A DNA stretch of 23,975 bases from DATMXP01 sp964460935 (GTDB lineage: Bacteria > Acidobacteriota > Terriglobia > Terriglobales > Acidobacteriaceae). This document shows, piece by piece, positions 6,833 to 15,411 of this stretch. Where the stretch lies: assembly GCA_964460935.1 (NCBI GenBank), contig CAYWSM010000405.1:1-23975 (forward strand), in the 5' to 3' direction. Every line of letters begins with the position of its first letter. Within the stretch, counting starts at the first letter, position 1. Position numbers and translations under genes: made by a program. The notes beneath the pieces were generated by a model. It was given only the letters and a program-made list of their open reading frames with translations. It had not been told where the DNA came from and made no database searches.

Positions 6833-7447
6833 TTGAGGCAGAAACCGATTGCCATTACCATCTGTTTCGGACATGCTCTATTGACTTGGAACGACGATTT
6901 CGGACACTGGCAAGGACTGGCGTCCTCTCCTCAAGAGACTCCACGTTATGAGAGAATTGCAAGCTTGGTCGCCAAGATTGCGCCGGACGGTTCTGTGCTT
7001 GACGTCGGCTGCGGAGAATCGGTTTTGCACACCTTTCTTCCATCATCAGTTCGCTATTTTGGCATTGAGCCTTCCCGAAAAGCGATCCTCAAAAATAATT
7101 TAAATGTTGCACATAGCACTGCCGAGGCATTCGAGTCTGTTGGCCAGCATTGGAACTGCATCATCTTCAATGAAGTGCTTTACTATTCGTTCGATCCAGT
7201 TTTTTTGCTGCGCAAGTATGCGTCATTGCTGTGCCCTGGTGGGGTATTCATCATCTCTATTTTTCAGAATCCAAGAAAGCCCGCTCTTGCAGCCCGCTTG
7301 CTGCACTGGTTCGATCACCGCCGCCCAATCTCGAACGTCCACTGCACTGAGATGGTGCTCGACTTTATCCGTCGGAGCTGTTGGACCGTAGAGCATGACA
7401 GCTTACTTCGAAATCAGTGGCGTATTTGGGTAACACGCCCGAAGTAG
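6833..7447 (+). CDS. Small class I SAM-dependent methyltransferase
   Basis: The frame contains SPQETPRYERIASLVAKI (32-49), SAM motif I VLDVGCGES (55-63) and an acidic motif II region YFGIEPSRKA (75-84). A typical LLCPGGVFIISIF strand (about 131-143) follows. Together these make a compact Rossmann methyltransferase of 204 aa. No ATG is available before the domain, so the start must be a rare codon. TTG 6833 is 7 bp after the beta-helix stop; a TTG further in (before TWNDDFGHW) is also possible. The close spacing suggests co-transcription with the beta-helix gene. The acceptor is unknown; a glycan or lipid-linked sugar is likely from context. Confidence 0.75.
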   Translation: MRQKPIAITICFGHALLTWNDDFGHWQGLASSPQETPRYERIASLVAKIAPDGSVLDVGCGESVLHTFLPSSVRYFGIEPSRKAILKNNLNVAHSTAEAFESVGQHWNCIIFNEVLYYSFDPVFLLRKYASLLCPGGVFIISIFQNPRKPALAARLLHWFDHRRPISNVHCTEMVLDFIRRSCWTVEHDSLLRNQWRIWVTRPK

Positions 7448-7481
7448 GTTTATAACAACCGTCTTGTGAGTATGCCGTTCG

Positions 7482-9080
7482 TTACGCTTCAGTTATGGGG
7501 GCAGGCGGGCTGCTCACATCCGCGACACTATTTTCGGTAATAGCCGCGGATGGCCTTCTGACTGCTCCAGGAAGGATGTCCCGTATCAAACCGGCAATAC
7601 GAAACAGCGGGTCATATCCTTGATACAGCAGGACGACGGCTCCGAGATAGAGAACAGCGAACAGAAGAGACTTGACGAGTATGAATTGCATCGCTTCCGC
7701 CGCGCTTTTGGGAAAATTTAACATCAACACATGTTGAGTGACAATAGCACATGCGAAGCTAGCGACAAGGGACGCAACAATGTACCTCCAAATAGCACCT
7801 ATAAAAGACGAAACATCGAAACCGATGGGGCGCCCCGCATACCAGAAAGCCGGAATAGCGAGAATCCAAGATGAGACGGTCCACGCCACTGCAATGCCTG
7901 CTGGCCCCCAAGGCAAAGCTATCACGAACGACAATACCGTAATCGCAAATGCGATTACCGTCCAACGTAACCGCCGCTCCGGTTTTCCGATAGAAAGGTG
8001 AATCCAGCCGACCGTGGTGTTCAGCAACATAATACCGATCCCTGGTCCGAAGAAGACGAAAATCCTGCCAGACTCAGACCATTGGGGACCAAGCATAAGG
8101 CGAACTACGTCTTTGCCGATCAGGGTAAGAATGGCGCTCATCGCCATGCCGAGCATAGCTAGAATACCCAGCGAATTGGCGAGATACCGTTTGAAGCGGG
8201 GAGGATCGTGCTTCACTCTGCTGAGGGCAGCTAAAGCGACCTCGTGGAGAGGACCGGTAACCTGTGTGGCCGAAAGCGCAAACAAATCGTATGCCTTCTT
8301 GTAGAATCCAAGGGCCACGGCATTGAATCGCCAACCGACCAAGAGATTGTCGAAGTTCCTCGCAAGGTAATTCGCGCTGAACCCGCCATAAACGCTCACC
8401 GCGAATCTTACCATTACACGCGTCCCCAATCCCCGTCGCGGCAACGAGGGGATCCAGCGGCATAGCCACCAAGCACCCATAGTCGTCGTGATCGCCTGTG
8501 CGACGATGCCCGCCACCAGCGCCCAATATCCCCAGCTCTTCAAAGATAGCAAGATAGCTACAGCAGTATTCACTGCTCGGCCGACAACATCTGGCGTTGA
8601 AGCCGAGCCAAATCGCATCCCTCGCTTCAGAAGAGCTAAGTGTGTAACGGACGCTGCCGTGATCAGGACCGCTGGCGATATGCCAACTGCAACGCGAGCC
8701 ACCAACGGATTTCTGTAAAATCGCGCCAGCAACCCTCCCCCCACAGCTAACCCAACTGCAAGAATTAGTCCAACCCCGCAGTTGATCCAGAAAAGATTAC
8801 TAGCCTGAAATCGGTCTATTTTGTCGCGCTGAATGACAACCTCTGTAAATCCATTTGGGCCGAAACTCATCAAGAGGAGACTGAAGGTAGTAACCATTGC
8901 CACCACGCCGAAATCGGCAGGTGTCAGCAAGCGGGCGAGGATGAACGTGCTGACTAGCTGTGCGGCGAATGCCAACCCCTGAGCAGATACTGTCGCTGCC
9001 GCACCTCGAACGGCAAGTCGTCGTAGTTCTCGGGTCTCAGCTGTGGGATGAAAAGCGCCACTATCGTCAAATGGAATCAT
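7482..9080 (-). CDS. wzx: Wzx-type polysaccharide flippase (MOP superfamily)
   Basis: This 532-aa polytopic inner-membrane protein has about 12-14 hydrophobic segments. Residues about 21-90 (LRRLAVRGAAATVSAQGLAF, LARLLTPADFGVVAMV, GFTEVVIQRD) match the N-terminal pattern of polysaccharide exporters of the Wzx/WzxC group. These flip undecaprenyl-linked repeat units to the periplasmic side. It is the last gene of the leftward run, 6 bp after the deacetylase stop, and converges with the small methyltransferase across a 34-bp gap. The C-terminal 35 residues are polar and proline-rich. No strong Shine-Dalgarno is seen, so translation may be coupled to the upstream gene. Confidence 0.9.
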   Translation of the reverse strand: MIPFDDSGAFHPTAETRELRRLAVRGAAATVSAQGLAFAAQLVSTFILARLLTPADFGVVAMVTTFSLLLMSFGPNGFTEVVIQRDKIDRFQASNLFWINCGVGLILAVGLAVGGGLLARFYRNPLVARVAVGISPAVLITAASVTHLALLKRGMRFGSASTPDVVGRAVNTAVAILLSLKSWGYWALVAGIVAQAITTTMGAWWLCRWIPSLPRRGLGTRVMVRFAVSVYGGFSANYLARNFDNLLVGWRFNAVALGFYKKAYDLFALSATQVTGPLHEVALAALSRVKHDPPRFKRYLANSLGILAMLGMAMSAILTLIGKDVVRLMLGPQWSESGRIFVFFGPGIGIMLLNTTVGWIHLSIGKPERRLRWTVIAFAITVLSFVIALPWGPAGIAVAWTVSSWILAIPAFWYAGRPIGFDVSSFIGAIWRYIVASLVASFACAIVTQHVLMLNFPKSAAEAMQFILVKSLLFAVLYLGAVVLLYQGYDPLFRIAGLIRDILPGAVRRPSAAITENSVADVSSPPAPITEA

Positions 9081-9086
9081 TGTTTT

Positions 9087-9866
9087 CTAAGGCTTGCAAA
9101 CGGGCGTCGCCAATACCTTAAAGGCTTCGATAACCGGCAAAACCTTGGCACCCGAACACACCGCGTACCGAACAATATCTTCGAAAGACTCCGGGGTGGA
9201 GCCGAACCTACTGGGGGTCTTCGAAATATCATGTGTCGCGAAGATCAGCCATCCCCGGTCATGGCAATTCTTGTCGATGAGTTCTTTCAATATGCCAGGG
9301 GTGTCACGGTACTGCTCGATGAAACGGGCACCCAATGCATTGAGATCGATCGTACCAAGGTTCGGTCTGCGGCTGCCACCGCGGCAACATTGAAAGTATT
9401 TTCCGGCTGCATTCTTGTTCAGCGGCCGTGGGTGGCTTTTCGGATATGAAAGGCTGCCGAACGAGGCCCCCGGAACCGTCTCCTGCAGTGTTTTCCGGTT
9501 CCTGAGGATCGATGCCTCGAACTCCGCTGGCTCTGTTTGCCATGCGTGACAATGGTCAAAGGTATGGCATCCTAGCTCGTGCCCCGCTTCGAGAAGGCAT
9601 CTTGCGTCTTCGGCGGAAAACATTTTCCAGTTGGGAGTAGTCTTTCCCATCAGGCCAAAGGCTGCATAGTAAGTGCCTCGCACGCCGAAACGGCGCAGTA
9701 TTTCTCCCCCAACCCTCCAGGCCGATTCCGGAAAATCGTCAAATGTGAATGAGATCAGCGGATAGGAAGAACGGATTACCAGTGGTCGCCTGAACAAGAA
9801 ACTACTCGCACTTAATTCATATCGACCTTTGATTTTCCCACGCAGACGGGCCAGCGCTTCGTACAT
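9087..9866 (-). CDS. Polysaccharide deacetylase (NodB-type, CE4)
   Basis: This 259-aa protein has the NodB-homology metal site. SFTFDDFPES supplies Asp43 and Asp44, and GCHTFDH supplies His101 and His105, with a late LIFATHDIS segment (207-215) as the last motif. The usual third motif, with Arg before Pro-Tyr, is replaced by SLSYPKSHP, so one catalytic contact may differ. Family members remove N- or O-acetyl groups from glycans with a divalent metal. I see no signal peptide, which points to a cytoplasmic or lipid-linked substrate unless export is atypical. GGGGGAG sits just ahead of the ATG. The gene follows the O-antigen-ligase-like gene after 161 bp, which contains no other gene. Confidence 0.85.
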   Translation of the reverse strand: MYEALARLRGKIKGRYELSASSFLFRRPLVIRSSYPLISFTFDDFPESAWRVGGEILRRFGVRGTYYAAFGLMGKTTPNWKMFSAEDARCLLEAGHELGCHTFDHCHAWQTEPAEFEASILRNRKTLQETVPGASFGSLSYPKSHPRPLNKNAAGKYFQCCRGGSRRPNLGTIDLNALGARFIEQYRDTPGILKELIDKNCHDRGWLIFATHDISKTPSRFGSTPESFEDIVRYAVCSGAKVLPVIEAFKVLATPVCKP

Positions 9867-10027
9867 TCACTCCCCCAACTCGTGGATCACGCGGTTCGGA
9901 TTCTGCATGGTCGTATCGACGCTCGCCGGGCCCTCAAACCCTAACGACAAATCTGCAACCAATTATGGATTTAATCGATTCAGTGCTTGCAGCTCTTTCA
10001 AGGGAAAAACGTGGCATCTAATCTAGT

Positions 10028-11467
10028 TCAGAATCTGTTTGCCTGTTCGGCGAATGATGGAGTCTCTGTCCTTGCATACGCCGGCTCGTGATCGGCCGCA
10101 ATATCGCGTGGCGGGATAGGTTCCGGCCGCGCGACATTTCTGAACAGCTCGGCCTGTGAGCCCGCCACGACAACGATGACTAAAAAGACCCACGACGGAG
10201 TCATTAGTCTGAATGCATTTTCGGAAAACGAATTAAAAAGCGTGCAAAGAAAAAACCCAAGGAACAGCGTAGCCGTCCGCGGGTCGCTGCGAAAACGGTA
10301 CATTACTCTCGTATAGGCTGTAAGAACCAAACCAGCGATGAAGCAGAGCCCTACCCATCCAAGATTGATATACACTTCGACCCAGCCGTTATGCGCCTCG
10401 TTGATGTGAAAATTCGGCCAGGCTTTTTCCATATAGTCCAGCCGCGGCCCCAGCCAGAAGCTCTCGAATCCCGTTCCGACCAACGGGTTTGTGTGCATAC
10501 TCAATAGCAAGCTCCAAGTGTATGTACGTCCGCTAAGCGTCGTGTCCTTTCCCAGCATTGCGAGAATGCTGCCTCCAAAGAACAAGACAACTAGGCTCAA
10601 CCCAAGTACGGTAAGAACTAGTACGTGCACAAAGGCGGGCCTTCGCCAAGGGCGCATCGCTAGCCACATCACTCCGGCAGTCAAGGTAAGCCCCGCAATC
10701 GATGTCATGGATCTACACTGGCTGAGAAGCCATATGATCATGGCGATGATCGTCCCGTAAGCCAAGAGGCGTCGGGAACGACTGGAGTCCTCCCGGTCGC
10801 GGTAAGCGGACCAGAACATCCACAAGAAAAGGACACCATACATCAGGCAGATCAAGCCGAGAGAGTTTTTCTGGAGGGTTACACCCACAGGTTCACTGGT
10901 CCAGCTGTTAGTTACCCTCCTACCGAAGTGTGGATAGTACTTGATGAAAAGCACCGATAGCGGAAACAGGAGCAAACTCAGTCGGATGACGATACGCTTC
11001 AAGGCGGCCAAAGGGTGCGTCTCAGTCAGGATGATCAGAACCATAGCCACATCACCGATTATCTTTGTCCATCGCTTGAAAGCAACGAATGGAAAATCCG
11101 ACCAGAAAATACTAATCAGACAAAATAGCAAATATAAAAGCAGCAGTGCGTTCTTTCGCAAGATCGGTCCCACCCTCTGCATTCTTGTTACGAGCACTAC
11201 CACCGCTGCTAATATCAGAATAGTTAACACTGCCCGCTCAACGGGATTTCCCTCCACATAGACGTCGGTTGAGTCGGCGCCACTAAATGACGGCAAGTTG
11301 ATTCCAAGCCACAGCGAAAAAGGGCGCGAACTGATTAAGAACAGCCACACGGCAGGAATCCAAAGTACTTTGGAGAGTCGTGGACTGCTGCCCCGATCGA
11401 GATAGAAAAGACCGAGAATCCCGATCGTGAAGATGATTGAGGCGATAATTGGAGGCGTGTGAAACAT
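10028..11467 (-). CDS. O-antigen ligase / Wzy polymerase-like membrane protein
   Basis: This 479-aa protein has about 11-12 membrane segments and the signature periplasmic region of the Wzy_C/O-antigen ligase family. That region is SGRTYTWSLLLS, then NPLVGTGFESFW, then NEAHNGWVEVYINLGW with the conserved His before the next membrane helix. Such proteins polymerise lipid-linked repeat units or ligate the chain to an acceptor. Being the only such gene in the window, and beside the flippase, it is the best candidate for the polymerase. The C-terminal 40 residues are polar. The start ATG 11467 is 5 bp after the previous stop, with only a weak AGAG upstream. Confidence 0.88.
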   Translation of the reverse strand: MFHTPPIIASIIFTIGILGLFYLDRGSSPRLSKVLWIPAVWLFLISSRPFSLWLGINLPSFSGADSTDVYVEGNPVERAVLTILILAAVVVLVTRMQRVGPILRKNALLLLYLLFCLISIFWSDFPFVAFKRWTKIIGDVAMVLIILTETHPLAALKRIVIRLSLLLFPLSVLFIKYYPHFGRRVTNSWTSEPVGVTLQKNSLGLICLMYGVLFLWMFWSAYRDREDSSRSRRLLAYGTIIAMIIWLLSQCRSMTSIAGLTLTAGVMWLAMRPWRRPAFVHVLVLTVLGLSLVVLFFGGSILAMLGKDTTLSGRTYTWSLLLSMHTNPLVGTGFESFWLGPRLDYMEKAWPNFHINEAHNGWVEVYINLGWVGLCFIAGLVLTAYTRVMYRFRSDPRTATLFLGFFLCTLFNSFSENAFRLMTPSWVFLVIVVVAGSQAELFRNVARPEPIPPRDIAADHEPAYARTETPSFAEQANRF

Positions 11468-11472
11468 GAACT

Positions 11473-13326
11473 CTAGTTTGCCGTTGCTACAACCCGGAGT
11501 GGTATTGGTGCGGAGTCAATCATCAGTCGATGCAGCAACTCTAGTGTCAGTAGAATGTGTATCTCCCAAGTGTAGTTGACCTCCCCTTTGATGTGTCTCT
11601 CGACAATCGCCTCCACGGTTTGCCTTTGCACATAAGGTCGGGAAAGAGAACGGCTATCGAGCAAGACTTGCATGAGATAGTTCGCAAGTTGGTCACGATA
11701 CCACACTCTATAGTGATAATACTTGTGCCGGCCGAGAAAGAGTCTCTCTAGATGGAGAGGGGCTAGCGCGTGATCGACTCGAGCTAACCACTGGGGCATT
11801 CCATAGTCATAGGCATATTCAGCTTTAAAACTGAATTCTAATAAATTGTGTCGAAACAATGACGTAAATCCCCCTCTATCACCATTAACACCGCGGTCCG
11901 TTGGTATCTTCCCTAGCTGCGGATTGCCCTCTGTGATTAATCTCAAACAAATATTCTCGGTACAAGAAGATTTCGGCGCACGGAACGCTGTCCGCACGAA
12001 TTCGTTATCGAGGTATGGAGTGCGAACGGATATCTGAGTTTCCTCAAGCGCCATCAATGCATAGTGGTGCCATGGTGCCTGCCGAAAAGCCGTAAATGTC
12101 AGTGGGTGACATTGAATTAACTCGGCATACGTCTCCTTGCTGTTATGTAAGTAATCTGTGAGATCGCCATGGAAGAGTCCTGGAGCTGGCATTATCGGCT
12201 TGAACATGCGAATCCGCCTTAGAACTTCCCCACCGTAATTTCCTGTCATCCGAACAGATCCGATTTCACGAGCTTTTTTGTTTACGTACACGTTACTGGA
12301 ACGAAGTGCCGTCGCACACCCGTCCGTTGTGTAGACAGTTTTCTCGAGATGTTCGGGGAAACTCCTGAGGAACTCTTCCCCAACCTGAATAACTTGGTGC
12401 GACTCTCCACATAATTCGGCTATCTTCTTACCCAGTCTCACGTCGTGGCAGTCGCGAAACATTCCACCAAACGTGTAACACGGTAAAGATCCTGGAGATG
12501 ATCTTCTCCAGGCCATAATCATGCGAGTATCCAGACCGCCAGTCATGGACATCGCAATCTTTTCTGGACTCGAGAAATAACGCGCCAAATTGTTTGAAAA
12601 AATATTTCTTAACTCCCGATAGTAAGACTCTTCGTCTAAAAGTGGCTGCTCCTCCCACTCGCGAGGCTCGAAGTAGCTTTCACGCTGTCGTAGTTCAGTG
12701 TTCTGAAACACCCAACGAGAAGCAGGTGGAAGAATCCGGACCCCGCGGAACAGAGTCCGGTTGTCCATCACACATCCACATGCAATGAATTGTCCGAGCC
12801 CTTGGGGATCAATCTCGCGAGTTTCCGGCTTTACAGCAAGAATCGACTTCGCCTCACACGCAAAGTACAGGGCATCCTTCGACTCATAAATGTAGAGCCG
12901 GTGCATTCCAAATCGGTCGTTGAAGAGAGTCACTGAGCCGTGTTTACCATCGACTAAACATCCATGAAATCGTCCGTTTAGGCGCCCCCAAAATTCCGGG
13001 TCTTCTTCGTAGAGATGAACCAGATAACCTGCTCGATTCGTGCTGACCCGGTGCCCCATTTCCTTCAAGCGGGCCTGAATGCCTTCCTCGGGGAAGTCTT
13101 CGCCGGTAAAAACCAACACGACGTCTCCGGCCTCATTGCAAATGGGCATCTGTTCAGAAAAGGACCCCTTTCTCGCCACCCATCCCACGTAAACGCCAGT
13201 TTCTTTATTCGACCAAGTCCCAGTTGTATAAAACGACTCGTGCTGAAGCGGCACTTGCATCTGCGCCAATTCACGTTGCGCTTCTTCGTACGGTTTCTTG
13301 GTGATAAGGCCGAAAATTCCTGGCAA
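11473..13326 (-). CDS. Asparagine synthetase-like protein lacking the glutaminase Cys
   Basis: 617 aa, starting at a TTG codon (13326) with AGGAG 8 nt upstream. The N-terminal half keeps the class II amidotransferase fold signature (LNGRFHGCLVD about 116-126, FNDRFGMHRLYIY 135-147, FACEAKSIL). However, it begins MPGIFG where active enzymes begin MCGI, so the nucleophilic Cys is replaced by Pro. The synthetase half has a PP-loop SMTGGLDTR (260-268) for ATP pyrophosphate chemistry. Active relatives make asparagine, or amidate uronic acids in O-antigens. This one may adenylate a carboxylate and accept free ammonia or another amine, which is inference. It lies 11 bp after the GNAT-like gene, with its Shine-Dalgarno overlapping that gene's stop codon. 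Confidence 0.85.
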   Translation of the reverse strand: MPGIFGLITKKPYEEAQRELAQMQVPLQHESFYTTGTWSNKETGVYVGWVARKGSFSEQMPICNEAGDVVLVFTGEDFPEEGIQARLKEMGHRVSTNRAGYLVHLYEEDPEFWGRLNGRFHGCLVDGKHGSVTLFNDRFGMHRLYIYESKDALYFACEAKSILAVKPETREIDPQGLGQFIACGCVMDNRTLFRGVRILPPASRWVFQNTELRQRESYFEPREWEEQPLLDEESYYRELRNIFSNNLARYFSSPEKIAMSMTGGLDTRMIMAWRRSSPGSLPCYTFGGMFRDCHDVRLGKKIAELCGESHQVIQVGEEFLRSFPEHLEKTVYTTDGCATALRSSNVYVNKKAREIGSVRMTGNYGGEVLRRIRMFKPIMPAPGLFHGDLTDYLHNSKETYAELIQCHPLTFTAFRQAPWHHYALMALEETQISVRTPYLDNEFVRTAFRAPKSSCTENICLRLITEGNPQLGKIPTDRGVNGDRGGFTSLFRHNLLEFSFKAEYAYDYGMPQWLARVDHALAPLHLERLFLGRHKYYHYRVWYRDQLANYLMQVLLDSRSLSRPYVQRQTVEAIVERHIKGEVNYTWEIHILLTLELLHRLMIDSAPIPLRVVATAN

Positions 13327-13334
13327 AGTTCTGG

Positions 13335-13339
13335 CTCCT
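13335..13339 (-). promoter_or_regulatory. Shine-Dalgarno supporting a TTG start
   Basis: AGGAG on the minus strand, 8 nt before TTG 13326. It overlaps the stop codon (13338-13340) of the upstream GNAT-like gene, which suggests coupled translation. Confidence 0.6.
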
Positions 13340-14240
13340 AAGACGACTTGGCAGCTGCTTGATATTTGCGTTTGTACCAGTTGCTTCTGAATTCGCGCAC
13401 TTTTGCAATCACTGGTTCGGGAACATGATCAAACCACCGGTGGTGCCATCCGAGAGTCAAGGCCGCCGAACCAAGAACACTTATTGGTATGTAGTAACGA
13501 GGAACGTCGAATTTCTGAAACCCATTGTTGCGCTTGAAGTCCGCCAGACTATCCGGTTGCTTCTTGCCGTATAAGAAATGAGAGTAAACCAAATATGGAA
13601 TATTCCGTTCAGCGGAAAAGCGTACTGCCTGCGCCACCAGTCCGTTAGTGGGAGCTTTGTCACGGTGCTGCATCATAGACACAATATTGAGCAACCCTGC
13701 TTGAACTCCCTTCTCATCGCATACAATCTTTGTGAAGCCAACCAAAGTGTCTTGAAGAAAAGCACCTATAAACACACTATTCTGCAGGTGCGTAGCTTCT
13801 TCCCGCTGAACGCTATCCAAGTCTTTGCCATAGTGAGGAAATGGCTTACCTTGACGTACTGGGGTTTCGTTGTAAATAGCGTGAATTCCTCGCACTAAGT
13901 CTGAGCTAAACGGGACTTCACGGAATTCCAAGCCACCTTTCTCCGATTTGCGAACCATATTCCTGGTCTTGTTGTCGATTTGCTTCGTCCACCAATTATC
14001 AAAGGTAGAGATTGGGATGGCTGCGAAGTTGTCCATTTCCATCGCATACCTATATTTCGGAGAGCCGTCAGAATCTGCGATCCTTTGGACAAATGTAAAA
14101 AGGTCGATGCGAGTTCGCGCTGCCTTTAGACCAGAGATTAGATTCGCGGGGTTGTCCACAAAAAGGTATTTATCGCCATGCCGACGAGCAACTCGTAAAA
14201 TTCGGCCATTGATTTTAATGTCAATACCAGAGATCATCAT
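13338..14240 (-). CDS. FemAB/GNAT-like transferase of polysaccharide loci
   Basis: The frame opens with a TTG at 14297 that overlaps the previous gene. The paired ATGs at 14240/14237 (MMISGIDIKINGRILRVARR) fit the conserved start better, giving about 300 aa. Core segments include RIDLFTFVQRI, YAMEMDNFAAIPI, WWTKQIDNKTRNMVRKSEKG and HYGKDLDSV. The GNAT-like region is FIGAFLQDTLVGFTKIV, then HRDKAPTNGLVAQAVRFSAE. This matches proteins annotated as GNAT or FemAB-like in capsule clusters. It probably transfers an acyl or aminoacyl group, but no substrate is known. The Lys/Arg-rich segment around NKTRNMVRKSEKG resembles the charged region of FemAB proteins. No Shine-Dalgarno is clear. It lies directly upstream of the asparagine-synthetase-like gene, suggesting joint action. 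Confidence 0.65.
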   Translation of the reverse strand: MMISGIDIKINGRILRVARRHGDKYLFVDNPANLISGLKAARTRIDLFTFVQRIADSDGSPKYRYAMEMDNFAAIPISTFDNWWTKQIDNKTRNMVRKSEKGGLEFREVPFSSDLVRGIHAIYNETPVRQGKPFPHYGKDLDSVQREEATHLQNSVFIGAFLQDTLVGFTKIVCDEKGVQAGLLNIVSMMQHRDKAPTNGLVAQAVRFSAERNIPYLVYSHFLYGKKQPDSLADFKRNNGFQKFDVPRYYIPISVLGSAALTLGWHHRWFDHVPEPVIAKVREFRSNWYKRKYQAAAKSS

Positions 14241-14283
14241 ATGTAGAGGAGGCGGTTTTTTGGTTCGGCAAATAAATGCAGTT

Positions 14284-15411
14284 TTAATCTCCGGCAACTG
14301 GGATCGCGGTTACCTTGGATGGAGCTGATGCTTGAAAATCGCCAGGTGTGAGTTGCGCGAAGATTTTGTCCATGATAATGGCGGTCAATAAGATCTCGCA
14401 ATAGGGGATAGGGACCGGCGTATCGCTCCTGATTGCCTGGTAGAAGGATTCGATCAGATACTTCATGCCTGATTTCATCTGGAAATCATTGCGAATGAAC
14501 GTCCTTACATTCCTGGCAACATTGCGCAAATATTGTCTCGCTAGTTTCACAGGTGGAACGAATTTCTCTATGTAGCTAACATATCTACGGCCGCGAAGTT
14601 CAATGAGTGTCTCCTGGTCCTGATCCAGAATCAGACCGTTCTGCGGACCATAAATACGAAACTGATGAAGGGCAGGACGCATCTGCGATGAGAATGTAAA
14701 GTATGCCGTCGTTGCGCCATCTAAGATCGTGACCCGGAGCTCATCAATAATCTCAGTTTCTCCGCAGCTTCGTAGGGCGGGACTGATAAACCCCGACGCA
14801 ATCACTCGCGGGGAATCCGAAGGTAGGAACTCAGCAATTCTCGCTATCCCATGACTGATTATATTTTGAAGTAACTTGCCGGGTAACGAGCGAACCCAAT
14901 GATGTTTGTCGCCAAGTAGAGCCCCGGAATAGGCGTTCGTTCCGAGTTCATAGCAGTAGTAGCTCTCCATGTGAACTGGCGGACCGCCGAGATAGCCTCT
15001 TCGAATAACCTCCCGCATTTTTCGGGCAACATGGCTGAATTGATCGTCATGTCCAACCGTGACCTTTAGATTCTTACTATCTGCGAAATCAATCAGCTTC
15101 TGTGCCTGCTTCGCAAACAATGTGAACGGCTTTTCGACGTAGACGTGACAACCCGCCTCAAGGCATTGCATTGCGATCTCAAAGTGGGTTTGCGGCGGTG
15201 TTGTTATGTGTACCACATCAGGACGAGCGTCCCCTAGCATTTCCGAAACGCTACTGTAATAGTTCTTTATCGGAAATCTGTCCCACAACTGTTGGGCCAT
15301 CAATGGTTCCCGGTCGCATACACCTACAATTTCACAGTCTTTGATCCGCCCAATTTGCCACGCGTGATCGTCGGCTATTTTCCCACACCCAACAATAGCC
15401 ACTTTAAGCAT
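14284..15411 (-). CDS. Gfo/Idh/MocA-family NAD(P)-dependent oxidoreductase
   Basis: ATG 15411 (375 aa) has AGGAAG 5 nt upstream and begins right at the Rossmann strand MLKVAIVGCGKIADDH (GxGxxA at 8-13). The longer frame to 15459 lies inside the upstream gene. The conserved EKP triad appears as VYVEKPF at 92-97, with VGHDDQF and LLQNIISHGIARI further on, where a His is usually catalytic. Such enzymes oxidise or reduce a hydroxyl of a sugar or nucleotide sugar. The gene overlaps the upstream SDR gene by 8 bp, so both probably act on one sugar. It differs from the WbpB-like paralogue at 20,109 and may work on lipid- or nucleotide-linked sugar; the substrate is unknown. Confidence 0.85.
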   Translation of the reverse strand: MLKVAIVGCGKIADDHAWQIGRIKDCEIVGVCDREPLMAQQLWDRFPIKNYYSSVSEMLGDARPDVVHITTPPQTHFEIAMQCLEAGCHVYVEKPFTLFAKQAQKLIDFADSKNLKVTVGHDDQFSHVARKMREVIRRGYLGGPPVHMESYYCYELGTNAYSGALLGDKHHWVRSLPGKLLQNIISHGIARIAEFLPSDSPRVIASGFISPALRSCGETEIIDELRVTILDGATTAYFTFSSQMRPALHQFRIYGPQNGLILDQDQETLIELRGRRYVSYIEKFVPPVKLARQYLRNVARNVRTFIRNDFQMKSGMKYLIESFYQAIRSDTPVPIPYCEILLTAIIMDKIFAQLTPGDFQASAPSKVTAIPVAGD

